DNA from: Kitasatospora viridis
Lineage (GTDB): Bacteria > Actinomycetota > Actinomycetes > Streptomycetales > Streptomycetaceae
NCBI RefSeq assembly: GCF_007829815.1
Contig: NZ_VIWT01000003.1
Location: forward strand, 620,001-684,000
DNA: 64,000 nt
Direction of reading: 5' to 3'
This document shows positions 36,640-44,547 of the stretch, piece by piece (position 1 is the stretch's first letter; each line of letters begins with the position of its first letter). The position numbers and the translations under genes were made by a program. The notes under the pieces are model-generated. The model worked only from the letters and a program-made list of their open reading frames with translations, was not told the DNA's origin and searched no databases.

Positions 36640-36746
36640 GGCGCCGTTGGCCGCACGATAGGCGCACGCATGGGAGACGCTAGGCCGGTTGCGAAGAATC
36701 GGAGGAGTCCGGCGGCCACACGGGCCGCAGGCGGGAAGGAATCGCA

Positions 36747-37115
36747 ATGTCTCGCAAGACGCTCCTCCGGGTCGGCGGGCTGGCTGCGGCCGCTTCCGCG
36801 ATCATGCTCTCCACCTCCGGCCTGGCCAGCGCCAGCGTCGCCCCTACCTACGTCACGGCCGACTCGTCGTGCCAGGCGCTGGAGTTCACCCGGGTCGAGG
36901 GGGGCCACGACCACATGTACGTGGACCCGACGATCGACAACAGCGACTGCTGGTACGGCATCTGGGACGACAACACCGACTGGTGGGCGCCCGGCTTCCC
37001 GAGCAACTCGCCCGCCGGCAACCAGGGCGATGTCTGGGACGGCCCCGGTCAGACCCTCCACGTCATCGTGCAGGACGCTGCCAACGACACCCAGGCCGAC
37101 GGGCCGAAGAACTGA
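36747..37115 (+). CDS. Small secreted protein, paralogue 2
   Basis: The 122-residue precursor has the same signal peptide as paralogue 1 and the same two Cys (DSSCQALEF and NSDCWYGIW). It differs mainly in the last 60 residues: DDNTDWWAPGFPSNSPAG replaces NNNSGSWAYLSSSPAG, and the tail is QTLHVIVQDAANDTQADG. Conservation of the Cys and of the EFTRVE-GHDHMYVDPTIDNS segment, with drift in the loop, suggests a retained fold with changing surface. RBS GGAAGGAA is kept. It precedes the intact SARP-family gene by 97 nt. Confidence 0.85.
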   Translation: MSRKTLLRVGGLAAAASAIMLSTSGLASASVAPTYVTADSSCQALEFTRVEGGHDHMYVDPTIDNSDCWYGIWDDNTDWWAPGFPSNSPAGNQGDVWDGPGQTLHVIVQDAANDTQADGPKN

Positions 37116-37139
37116 CCCCTGCTCACAGTAGAAGGTTCG

Positions 37140-37152
37140 TGACCTATCGTCA
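37140..37152. promoter_or_regulatory. BldD-box-like TGAC-CTATC-GTCA, copy 2
   Basis: Lies 73 nt upstream of the intact SARP/AfsR-like gene, a normal promoter position, and is identical to copy 1 at 36313-36325. BldD represses many developmental and antibiotic regulators in Streptomyces. Confidence 0.55.
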
Positions 37153-37212
37153 GCACCGTCAGCCGGATACCCTCTCCCAGGGTGTGTCCAACACGCTGAC
37201 GGGGGGCCGTCG

Positions 37213-39264
37213 TTGATCTTCGGTATTTTGGGGCCGCTGCTGGTCGAGGACAGCGAGGGACCGCGGACCCTCGCCGCCCCCAAGCAGCGCGTCCTGCTCG
37301 CCTCGCTGCTGTTACGGCCCAACCGGGTCGTCCCCGTCGCGGACCTGCTGGACCGCCTGTGGGGCGAGCACCACCCGGCCAGCGCGACGGCGACGCTGCA
37401 CAACCACGTCGCCCGGCTGAGGCGCTCCCTCGGCAGCGAGGCCGGTGCCCGGGTCCGGACCCGGGCACCGGGCTACCTGGTGGAGATCCTCGACGACCGG
37501 GAGCTGGACCTGGCCCGGTTCCAGGAACTGCGCACCACCGCGGCGGCCGCGGCCCAGGAAGGCGACCTCCACCGGGCCGCGGCCCTGCTGCGCCAGGCGC
37601 TCGGGCTGTGGCGCGGGAACGCCCTGAGCGACGTGCCCGCCGGCGAGCCGCACGCCGCGGACGCCGAGCAGCTCGACGAACTGCGGCTGGCCGTCTGGCA
37701 GCAGCGCATCGAGTACGACCTGGCGGGCGGGGCCGGCGAGGCCCTGCTGCCGGAGCTGCGGGAGCTGCTCGCCGCGCACCCGTTCCAGGAGAACCTCTAC
37801 GGGCAGCTGATGCGCGCCCTCTACCGCTCGGGGCGGCAGGCCGACGCGCTGGACGTGTTCCGCAAGGCGCGCGCCGCGCTGCTCGACGAGTTGGGCGTCG
37901 AACCGGGCCCCGCGCTCCAGCAGCTCCACGAGAGCCTGCTGCGGCAGGACCCGGGGCTGGCGGGCGAGCCGGCGGTCCAGTTGCGGCCCCCGCAGACCCA
38001 CGGCCGCCCCGAGCCGCTCCGCGCGCCGCTGCAACTCCCGCCGGGCGTGACCGACTTCACCGGGCGTCAGGAGGAGTGCGCGGCCGTGATCGCCGCGCTG
38101 ACCGCCGACGGCGGGCACGGTCCGCGGATCGTCGCGGTGTCCGGGCAGGCCGGCATCGGCAAGACCGAACTCGCCCTGCAGACGGCCTGGCGCCTGCGCG
38201 CCGCCTTCACCGACGGCGTGCTCTTCGCCGACCTGCGGGGCCGGCGGCACCGACCGGCCGACCCCGCCGAGGTGCTGGCCGCCTTCGCCCGGGCGCTGGG
38301 CGCGCCGGAGTCGGCGATCCCGGCCGACCCGGAGGCCTGCGCGGCGCTCTACCACGGCCTCGCCGCGGGGCGCCGGCTGCTGGTGGTGCTCGACGACGCC
38401 GCCGACAGCTCGCAGGTGCGCCCGCTGCTCCCGGGCCCGGGCAGCGCCGTACTGGTCACCGGGCGGCGCCGGCTGACCGGCCTGGCCGGTGCCCAGCTCG
38501 TCGACCTGGGCCTGCTCCCGCAGGCCGAGGCGGCCGAGCTGTTCCGGCGGGTCGCCGGTCGCGGGTTCGACGAGCCGGACGCCGTCGCCGCGATCACCAC
38601 CTGGTGCGGCCGGCTGCCGCTGGCGCTGCGCATCGCCGGGGCCAGGCTGGCCGCCCGGCCGGCCTGGAGCGTGCGGGAGATCGCCGAACGGCTCGCCGAC
38701 CGCCGGCACCGGATGGACGAGCTGCGGGCCGAGGACATGGACGTGCGGGCCAGCCTGATGCTCAGTTACACGGCACTGCCCGGGCCGAACGCCCGGGCCT
38801 TCCGGCTGCTCGCGCTCGCCGACGCCCCCACGCTGCCGCTGCCCATCGCCGCCGCGGTGCTCGACCTGCCGCAGCGCGGCGCCGAGCGGATCCTGGAGGA
38901 GCTGGTCGACGCCCACCTGCTGACCTGCCCTCAGCCCGGCTGCTACGCCTTCCACGAGCTGCCGAGGCTGTTCGGCAAGGAGCTCGCGGCCGCCACCGAG
39001 ACGGCGTCGGAACGGCTGGCGGCCGTGCGCCGCGGGGCCCGTGCCGCCTTGGTGCAGGTGGGGGACGTTGAGCCCTCCGTCGATGCGGCCGTCGATGCGT
39101 CGGTCGAGGTGGAGAACACGTGCGCGTGGATCCGGCAGCTGTTCTGCGCCGAGGAGACGCCGGTGGCCGCCGACCTGCTCGACGCCATGGCCCCGCCGCT
39201 GGCCTTCGTCGGGTTCGAGGTGATGACCCCTCGCCGACCGTCGCCGGCCGCCCAGCCGTGGTAG
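37213..39264 (+). CDS. AfsR/SARP family regulator with NB-ARC domain and a TTA codon
   Basis: The 683-residue protein starts with a TTG codon: winged-helix DNA-binding domain (about 1-95, FGILGPLLVED to APGYLVEI), bacterial transcriptional activation domain (about 100-245, LYGQLMRALYRSGRQADALD), then an NB-ARC ATPase with Walker A SGQAGIGKTELAL near residues 313-325 and LLVVLDDAADSSQVRPLLPG near 390-409. The C-terminal TPR region of AfsR-type proteins is missing; the protein ends soon after the ATPase, in TPRRPSPAAQPW, so it may be a natural short form or a truncation. Leu34 is encoded by TTA (37312-37314), the rare codon read by bldA tRNA, so full translation should depend on bldA. It probably activates nearby or distant secondary-metabolite genes; its targets are unknown. 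Confidence 0.88.
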   Translation: MIFGILGPLLVEDSEGPRTLAAPKQRVLLASLLLRPNRVVPVADLLDRLWGEHHPASATATLHNHVARLRRSLGSEAGARVRTRAPGYLVEILDDRELDLARFQELRTTAAAAAQEGDLHRAAALLRQALGLWRGNALSDVPAGEPHAADAEQLDELRLAVWQQRIEYDLAGGAGEALLPELRELLAAHPFQENLYGQLMRALYRSGRQADALDVFRKARAALLDELGVEPGPALQQLHESLLRQDPGLAGEPAVQLRPPQTHGRPEPLRAPLQLPPGVTDFTGRQEECAAVIAALTADGGHGPRIVAVSGQAGIGKTELALQTAWRLRAAFTDGVLFADLRGRRHRPADPAEVLAAFARALGAPESAIPADPEACAALYHGLAAGRRLLVVLDDAADSSQVRPLLPGPGSAVLVTGRRRLTGLAGAQLVDLGLLPQAEAAELFRRVAGRGFDEPDAVAAITTWCGRLPLALRIAGARLAARPAWSVREIAERLADRRHRMDELRAEDMDVRASLMLSYTALPGPNARAFRLLALADAPTLPLPIAAAVLDLPQRGAERILEELVDAHLLTCPQPGCYAFHELPRLFGKELAAATETASERLAAVRRGARAALVQVGDVEPSVDAAVDASVEVENTCAWIRQLFCAEETPVAADLLDAMAPPLAFVGFEVMTPRRPSPAAQPW

Positions 39265-39270
39265 CCGGAA

Positions 39271-39987
39271 CTACAGGCCCAGGTCGTCCAGTTCCTTGAG
39301 CAGCGCCGAGCGCTCCGAGGGAGCAGCGGGGGCACCGGCGGCGGCACCTGCGGAAACGCCGGCAGGAGCGGCCGGGCGGGCGGTGGCACCGGCCGGGCTG
39401 CGGTCGCGCAGCAGCCAGGCGCCCAGGCAGCCGCCGACTAGGCCGCCCAGGTGGGCCAGCCAGCTGACCCCGCCCGGTGCGCTCGGCAGCGCGCCGAACA
39501 CCAGGTAGGCGAAGCTGGCGGCCATCACCAGCCCGATCAGACTGTCGATCAGGTGCCGGTCGAAGACCCCGCGCAGCACCACGTAGGCGAAGTAGCCGAA
39601 GACCAGCCCGCTGGCGCCGACCGTCACGGTGTTCGAGTTCTCGAAGATCCACACCGACAGGCCGCTGGTCAGCGCGAGCAGCACGGTCAGCACCAGGAAC
39701 CTGGCCACGCCGCGGTAGGCGGCCAGGAAGGCGAAGACGAACAGCGGGCCGGAGTTGGCCTCCAGGTGGGCCCAGCCCTGGTGCATCAGCGGGGCGGTGA
39801 AGACCTTGCCGATCGAGTCGAGCTCGTGCGGCCGGATGCCGAACTGCAGGGACAGCGAGCCGCCGTCGGCCCAGTTGCCCAACTGCACCGCCCAGAGCAG
39901 CGCGAGCAGTCCGAAGACCACGAAGAAGGCCTTGCGCGCTTCCGCGATCATCACCGCCTCGGCGCTGCGGATGTCGGTCTCGGCCAT
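39271..39987 (-). CDS. Rhomboid family intramembrane serine protease
   Basis: The 238-residue membrane protein has six transmembrane segments. The catalytic Ser is in VTVGASGLVFGY (GASG) and the catalytic His in SWLAHLGGLVGG; MHQGWAHLEANSGPLF supplies the conserved loop residues. Rhomboids cut substrate proteins within the membrane. The C-terminus after the last helix is Ala/Pro-rich (about 45 residues) and ends in SALLKELDDLGL. The start ATG is at 39987. It lies 6 nt from the end of the convergent regulator gene. Confidence 0.9.
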   Translation of the reverse strand: MAETDIRSAEAVMIAEARKAFFVVFGLLALLWAVQLGNWADGGSLSLQFGIRPHELDSIGKVFTAPLMHQGWAHLEANSGPLFVFAFLAAYRGVARFLVLTVLLALTSGLSVWIFENSNTVTVGASGLVFGYFAYVVLRGVFDRHLIDSLIGLVMAASFAYLVFGALPSAPGGVSWLAHLGGLVGGCLGAWLLRDRSPAGATARPAAPAGVSAGAAAGAPAAPSERSALLKELDDLGL

Positions 39988-40021
39988 GCGTGGTCCCCTC
40001 CCGGTGGTGTCGCCGCCGATG

Positions 40022-41491
40022 CTAACAGCGCGTCTCCTGCTGCCCGGGCGTCTGCGCTGCGGGAGTCCGTGGTCCGGGCGTCGTCGCCGCTGCCCGGTCG
40101 GGCCGCCCGGGCAGCAGCAGGCAGAGCGGGACGGCGACGGCGGTGAGCGCCACCGACCACCAGAAGGCGCGGTCGAAGCCGTCGGCGAGGGCGCCCGCCG
40201 TGTGCGCGCCGCCGGTGCCGTGCTGGAGGACGACGGCGAGCACGGCGATGCCCACCGAGCCGCCGATCTGCTGCGCGATGCGGGTGATCATGCTGGCGTC
40301 GGGGATCTCCTCGTGCGCCAGGCCGAGGTAGGCGGCGCCGCTGGGCGCGATCATGGCGGCGCCCAGGGCGAGGCCGCGGACGAACAGCGCGGCCGTCAGC
40401 AGCGGCTCGCCGGTGCCGGCGGTGACGAACGCGAACGGCACGGTGGAGACGGCGACGAGGGCGAAGGCCGTGACGGCGACCGCCCGGGCGCCGACCCGGT
40501 CGGTCCACCGGCCCGCCAGGCCGCGGGCGAGCAGCGCGCCGACGCCCTGCGGGATGAGCAGCAGCCCGGCGCCGAGCGCGTCCTCACCGCGGACCTGCTG
40601 GAAGTAGAGCGGGAGCAGCAGCATCGGCCCGTACAGGGCGAGGCCGCCGAGGAAGAGCAGGGCGGCGGCGGAGGCCACCGAGCGGTGCCGGAAGAGCCGC
40701 AGGTCGACCAGCGCGCCGGTGCGGCGCCGCAGCGACCTGGCGGTGAAGCCGCCGATCAGGGCCAGCCCGCCGACCAGCGGGAGGAGCACCCCGGGGCTGC
40801 CGAAGCCGGACCGGCCCTGCACCTGGGAGAGGCCGTAGACCAGGGCCACGGAGCCCGGGCAGAGCAGCAGCAGGCCGAGGGTGTCCAGCGGCGCCCGGGG
40901 CTGGTCGGGCGCGGGGCGGTCGTCGGGCAGGTTGCGCCGGGCGAGCAGGCAACCCACCACGCAGAACGGGATGTTGACGAGGAAGAGCCAGCGCCAGTCG
41001 GCCAGGTGCAGGATCAGGCCGCCCAGCACCGGGCCGAGGATCGGCCCGAGCGCGGTGGGCACGGTGATGATCGCCATGACCTTGCCGATGCCGCGGCCCC
41101 GGGCGGCCTGCATGAGCAGGGTGGCCATCAGCGGCATCATGATGCCGCCGGCCAGGCCCTGGACCACCCGGAAGGCGATCAGGGCGGGCGCGTTCCAGGC
41201 CAGCGCGCTCAGCACCGAGCCGAGCAGGAAGGCGCCCAGGGCCGCGGTCCACAGCCGGCGGCCGCCGAACCGCGACTGGGCCCAGCCGGCCAGCGGGATG
41301 GTGACGAAGACCGCCAACAGGTAGGCGGTGCCGACCCATTGGACGGTGGCGAACGGGGCGTGGAGGTCCTTGGCCAGGTCGTCGAGCGCGACGCTGACGA
41401 TGGTGGTGTCGAAGACCACGGCCATGGCGCCGACGATCAGCGTGATCGCCGGCCGCCACACGGCGGGGTCGGTCCGTTGGGGAGTACTCAT
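40022..41491 (-). CDS. MFS multidrug exporter, DHA2 (EmrB/QacA) family
   Basis: The 489-residue transporter has about 14 transmembrane helices, the opening AVVFDTTIVSVALDDLAKDL with the conserved D-T-T-I-V-x-V-A-L of the DHA2 group, AGWAQSRFGGRRLW as motif A and GPILGPVLGGLI as motif C. It should expel hydrophobic drugs or a natural product by proton antiport. It is divergent from a TetR gene across a complex dyad, so expression is presumably induced by its substrate. Confidence 0.92.
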   Translation of the reverse strand: MSTPQRTDPAVWRPAITLIVGAMAVVFDTTIVSVALDDLAKDLHAPFATVQWVGTAYLLAVFVTIPLAGWAQSRFGGRRLWTAALGAFLLGSVLSALAWNAPALIAFRVVQGLAGGIMMPLMATLLMQAARGRGIGKVMAIITVPTALGPILGPVLGGLILHLADWRWLFLVNIPFCVVGCLLARRNLPDDRPAPDQPRAPLDTLGLLLLCPGSVALVYGLSQVQGRSGFGSPGVLLPLVGGLALIGGFTARSLRRRTGALVDLRLFRHRSVASAAALLFLGGLALYGPMLLLPLYFQQVRGEDALGAGLLLIPQGVGALLARGLAGRWTDRVGARAVAVTAFALVAVSTVPFAFVTAGTGEPLLTAALFVRGLALGAAMIAPSGAAYLGLAHEEIPDASMITRIAQQIGGSVGIAVLAVVLQHGTGGAHTAGALADGFDRAFWWSVALTAVAVPLCLLLPGRPDRAAATTPGPRTPAAQTPGQQETRC

Positions 41492-41505
41492 GATCAGGAA
41501 CCTTT

Positions 41506-41555
41506 AGATAAAGAGGTCTATCTTATGAGCGCCAGAGTAGGGCGCTAAGATAAGA
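41506..41555. promoter_or_regulatory. Composite operator between MFS exporter and TetR genes
   Basis: An inner repeat AGCGCC/GGCGCT (41528-41533 and 41541-41546, 7-nt spacer) is nested in an outer pair TCTTAT/ATAAGA (41521-41526 and 41550-41555). A further AGATA/TATCT pair covers 41506-41523. The AT-rich arms also look like promoter elements. This fits a TetR operator controlling both divergent genes. Confidence 0.6.
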
Positions 41556-41599
41556 AAGGCAACTCTGTCTAAAGGCTCTACGACTCAAGGGAGGACCGC

Positions 41600-42166
41600 A
41601 TGCCCGAGCGACGCCGCGGCGCGGCACTGGAACAGGCCCTCCTCGACGCGGCCTGGGAGGAGCTCACCGAGCACGGCTACGCCAGGTTCACCATGGACGC
41701 CGTCGTCAAGCGCGCCGGCACCAGTCCCCCGGTGCTCTACCGGCGCTGGTCCAGCCGCGACGAGCTGGTGCGCGCCGCGATCGCGCACGCCCTCAAGGCC
41801 GCCCGGCTCGACACCCCGGACACCGGGAGCCTGCGGGAGGACGTGCTCACCCTGATGCGGGAGATCAACGCCACCCGCGTCCAGCTGATCACCGTGATGA
41901 ACATGCACCTGGCCGGCTACCACCAGGAGACCGGAACCAGCCCCGGCGACCTGCTCGACCCCCTGGTGACGGGCCGCGCGGAGGCCCTCGACCTGCTCTT
42001 CGCCCGCGCCGTCGAGCGCGGCGAGGCCAGGCCGGGGCTCAGCGCCCGGATCAAGTCGCTCCCCTTCGACCTGCTGCGGCACGAGATCCTCACGACCTTC
42101 GCGCCCGTGCCCGATCCGGTGCTGGAGGAGATCGTCGACACGGTCTTCCTGCCACTGGTGCGCTGA
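41600..42166 (+). CDS. TetR/AcrR family transcriptional regulator
   Basis: The 188-residue repressor starts MPERRRGAALEQALLDAAWE and has the HTH FTMDAVVKRAGTSPPVLYRRW at about residues 33-53. The Y-R-R-W ending of the recognition helix is typical of TetR proteins with a C-terminal TetR_C_11-like domain. The ligand domain ends in LPFDLLRHEILTTFAPVP. RBS GGGAGG lies 6 nt before ATG. It is divergent from the MFS exporter that it probably represses. Confidence 0.92.
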   Translation: MPERRRGAALEQALLDAAWEELTEHGYARFTMDAVVKRAGTSPPVLYRRWSSRDELVRAAIAHALKAARLDTPDTGSLREDVLTLMREINATRVQLITVMNMHLAGYHQETGTSPGDLLDPLVTGRAEALDLLFARAVERGEARPGLSARIKSLPFDLLRHEILTTFAPVPDPVLEEIVDTVFLPLVR

Positions 42167-42176
42167 CGGGCCGTCA
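42164..42176. promoter_or_regulatory. TGAC-GGGCC-GTCA palindrome spanning two convergent stop codons
   Basis: It begins with the TGA stop of the TetR gene and ends with the stop of the NmrA-like gene on the other strand, the same layout as at 31369-31381. Longer pairing (GACGGGCCGTC) could make a small hairpin. Confidence 0.45.
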
Positions 42177-43055
42177 GGCCTGCGTCGGCGCGACCTGGGC
42201 CGCCAGCGCCCCCGGCACCGACCTGGGCGCGGCCGGCAGCAGCGCCCGCAGGTCGGACGAACGGGCCAGCGCGCGGCCGGCGTTGGCGTTCGCGGCGATC
42301 GACAGGGCGTGGGTCACGGAGAACGGCGGGAAACCGGCGGCGGTCAGCGCCTCGCGGCTCGCCGCCAGGGACGACGGCTCGTAGGAGATCGGACGGCCGT
42401 ACGCCGCCGTGAGCGCCTCGGCGATCTCGGCGCCCCCGATCGCCGTCTCCCCCTCCAACTCGTAGACCCGCCCGGCGTGTCGGTGCCGGCGGTCGGCGGC
42501 GAGGTCGCGCTGCGCCTCGGCGGCAACCCGGACCGCGGCGTCCGCCAGGTCCTGCTTCACCACCACCGAGATCCGGCCGCCGCCGAGCGGCGCCCGCAGC
42601 ACACCGGTGGCCGCCGCCTGCGCGAGCTGCGGGCCGACCAGGCCGAGCGGCACGTTGGTGTAGAGGCCGTTGCGCAGCACCGTGTGCGCGAACGGCGCGG
42701 CGGCCAGGCGCTCCTCGGTCCAGCGGTGCGCCAGCGCTATGGTCATCGAGTCGCCGGAGGCGGCGAGGCTGGTGTAGATCACCTGACGGACACCGGCGGC
42801 GGCCGCCGCGTCCACCAGCGCGCCGTGCCGGGCGAGCACCACGTCGTCCTCCGCGTAGCCGGCCGAGATCGCCAGCAGCACGTCCACGCCCGTGAAGGCG
42901 GCGGGCAGCGAGGCCGGGTCGTCGAAGTCCACCCGGCGGGCGGTGCGGCCGTCGCCGGTGCGGGTGCCGGCCACCACCTCCAGGTCGGGGAGGGCGCGCA
43001 GGCCGGAGAGGATCAGGCCGCCGAGACTGCCGGAGGCACCGGTCACGAGGATCAT
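42174..43055 (-). CDS. NmrA-like NAD(P)-binding protein / NAD(P)H-dependent oxidoreductase
   Basis: The 293-residue atypical SDR starts MILVTGASGSLGGLILSGL with the G-A-S-G-x-L-G dinucleotide motif. IYTSLAASGDSM and RNGLYTNVPLG match the QOR2/NmrA-like group, which reduces quinones or senses NADP. The ATG at 43055 follows GGGAG 9 nt upstream; a TTG 9 nt earlier is possible. The gene is divergent from an HxlR regulator, a frequent pairing for redox-responsive control. Confidence 0.88.
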   Translation of the reverse strand: MILVTGASGSLGGLILSGLRALPDLEVVAGTRTGDGRTARRVDFDDPASLPAAFTGVDVLLAISAGYAEDDVVLARHGALVDAAAAAGVRQVIYTSLAASGDSMTIALAHRWTEERLAAAPFAHTVLRNGLYTNVPLGLVGPQLAQAAATGVLRAPLGGGRISVVVKQDLADAAVRVAAEAQRDLAADRRHRHAGRVYELEGETAIGGAEIAEALTAAYGRPISYEPSSLAASREALTAAGFPPFSVTHALSIAANANAGRALARSSDLRALLPAAPRSVPGALAAQVAPTQA

Positions 43056-43277
43056 TCGGAACAACTCCCTTGGTGAGTTCGTGCAGTGGGAACGTCACCG
43101 AGCCTTCCCCGAACCCGGCCGCCGCGGAAGCAGGCACTTCACTGTCCGTCAGGCACACGGGTGTAAGCGTGCAGGTCAGCGGCGGATCCCCCGGGAATCC
43201 GGGGCCGCCGCCGCGCGTTGGGGTCCTGACGGGACGTCGAGGAGACCCGCGAGCGACCAGGGGGAACGTTGAGCGCC

Positions 43278-43682
43278 ATGACCGCCGAGGTGCACGAGGT
43301 GTACGAGCCGCACGAGCCGCACGAGGTGTGCGAGGACGACTGCGGCATCCGCGACGTGCTGGACCGGCTCGGCGACCGCTGGTCGGTGCTGGTCATCGTG
43401 GTGCTGGCCAAGGGCACCCACCGGTTCAGCGAGCTGCACCAGGCGATCCCCGGCATCTCCCAGCGAATGCTCACCCTCACCACCAAGCGCCTGGTCCGCG
43501 ACGGCCTGGTCGAGCGCACCGTGTACCCGACCGTCCCGCCACAGACCGAGTACCGCCTCACCGCGATGGGCCGCAGCCTCTCGGCCGCCATCACCGAGCT
43601 GGCCAACTGGTCCCGCTCCCACAAGGCGCTGATCGCCGAGGCCCGTTCGCATTGGGACGCCGAGCACCCGGGCGGGCTCTGA
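43278..43682 (+). CDS. HxlR family transcriptional regulator
   Basis: The 134-residue regulator has one HxlR winged helix: DDCGIRDVLDRLGDRWSVLV, then TEL-type FSELHQAIPGISQRMLT, KRLVRDGLVERTVYP and a wing ending TEYRLTAMG. The conserved N-terminal Cys (EDDCGIRDV; also Cys of EVCED) is the redox sensor in several family members. The N-terminus has an EPHEPHEV acidic/His repeat, possibly metal-binding. Start ATG 43278; an alternative TTG at 43269 lies closer to AGGGGG. GGTGA/TCACC arms at 43072-43099 in the divergent promoter are a weak operator candidate. Confidence 0.88.
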   Translation: MTAEVHEVYEPHEPHEVCEDDCGIRDVLDRLGDRWSVLVIVVLAKGTHRFSELHQAIPGISQRMLTLTTKRLVRDGLVERTVYPTVPPQTEYRLTAMGRSLSAAITELANWSRSHKALIAEARSHWDAEHPGGL

Positions 43683-43718
43683 CCCCGCCCGGGTGGCCGG
43701 TGGCTCTGCCGTTCCGGC

Positions 43719-44375
43719 TCAGCGGGCGCCGGTCGCGGGCTGGGAGTCGCACTGGCGCAGCCAAGTGCGCTGCAGGGACTGGCTGAAGTTCGCCATCGGC
43801 AGCTCGACGACTGCCGGGCCACCGTCCAGTTGGACCGCTGCCTCAAGCGTGCCGTTCGGTATCCAGGGCGTCAGATAGGAGTAGAGGGAGAGGGTTTGGC
43901 CCGCCGCGGTCGTGAACTCGCCGTCGCGCGTGAGCTTGGTGCTGACTCCGCCGCAGCTGATGCTGCGCATGTCCTCGTGGTCGGCGAGGAACACGGTCAG
44001 GGCGTCCGCGCCTACCATCCCGGGGCCCCAGACCGTCTCAAGGCCAGGTGTGCTGGCAGTCGGCGGACGCCACCCGGTGGAACAGCCGTACCCCAGTCCG
44101 CCGTCCTCGTCCTGATCTCCCTGGCAGAGGTCCTGCTCGGTTGTCAGCCAGAGCAGGTACACGGCTTCGCCGTGCCGGTACGCGACCACCGGAGCGCCGC
44201 CCGGCTGGTGCCCGTCGGCGACTTCGTCCTGCACCAACTCCGATTCGATGGTGCGCACTTGCCCGTCCGACAAGGCGGCCCCGGATGCGCTCGGCGCCGG
44301 CTTCGCCTGACCGGTGCAGGCTGCCGCGCACAGCAGCAGCGCCCCGGCCGAAATGATCCGGGCGGTTCTGCCCAT
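43719..44375 (-). CDS. Hypothetical lipoprotein
   Basis: The 218-residue precursor begins MGRTARIISAGALLLCAAAC; the lipobox LCAAAC ends at Cys20, so it should be lipid-anchored on the outer membrane face. The mature part is acidic with three or four Cys (EQDLCQGDQ, GYGCSTGW, RSISCGGVS, RQCDSQ) and beta-rich. I do not recognise the family. GGGGGAG precedes the ATG at 44375. It is a single gene. Confidence 0.78.
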   Translation of the reverse strand: MGRTARIISAGALLLCAAACTGQAKPAPSASGAALSDGQVRTIESELVQDEVADGHQPGGAPVVAYRHGEAVYLLWLTTEQDLCQGDQDEDGGLGYGCSTGWRPPTASTPGLETVWGPGMVGADALTVFLADHEDMRSISCGGVSTKLTRDGEFTTAAGQTLSLYSYLTPWIPNGTLEAAVQLDGGPAVVELPMANFSQSLQRTWLRQCDSQPATGAR

Positions 44376-44471
44376 GTCCGCTCCCCCGTTGGATCCCCCT
44401 CTGGGGATGCCCGCACGCGACCCACCCCAACCGGTCGGCGAGCGGTCCACGGCTTGGGCGCAACGACGCTA

Positions 44472-44482
44472 CGGTTCAACCG
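44472..44482. promoter_or_regulatory. CGGTT-C-AACCG palindrome
   Basis: An 11-bp perfect palindrome 97 nt upstream of the lipoprotein start, followed by GTTAACC. It lies in a 172-bp gap without other features and is a weak operator candidate. Confidence 0.35.
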
Positions 44483-44547
44483 AGTTAACCCGAGCTCGAC
44501 GGATTCCCGTCTCGGTGCGCCCAGGCTCCGCCTGACGAACCGCCGGC

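Larger units (their letters stand above)
36640..37490 (+). repeat. Tandem duplication, copy 2
   Basis: Partner of 35822-36639. It carries the second secreted-protein gene and leads into the intact regulator gene, so this is presumably the ancestral arrangement. Confidence 0.85.

Noticed and set aside
39755..41548. Plus-strand open frame of nearly 600 codons over the MFS exporter
   Set aside because: It is antisense to a convincing DHA2 transporter, and its sequence is repetitive Gly/Gln/Asp/Arg with no recognisable fold.
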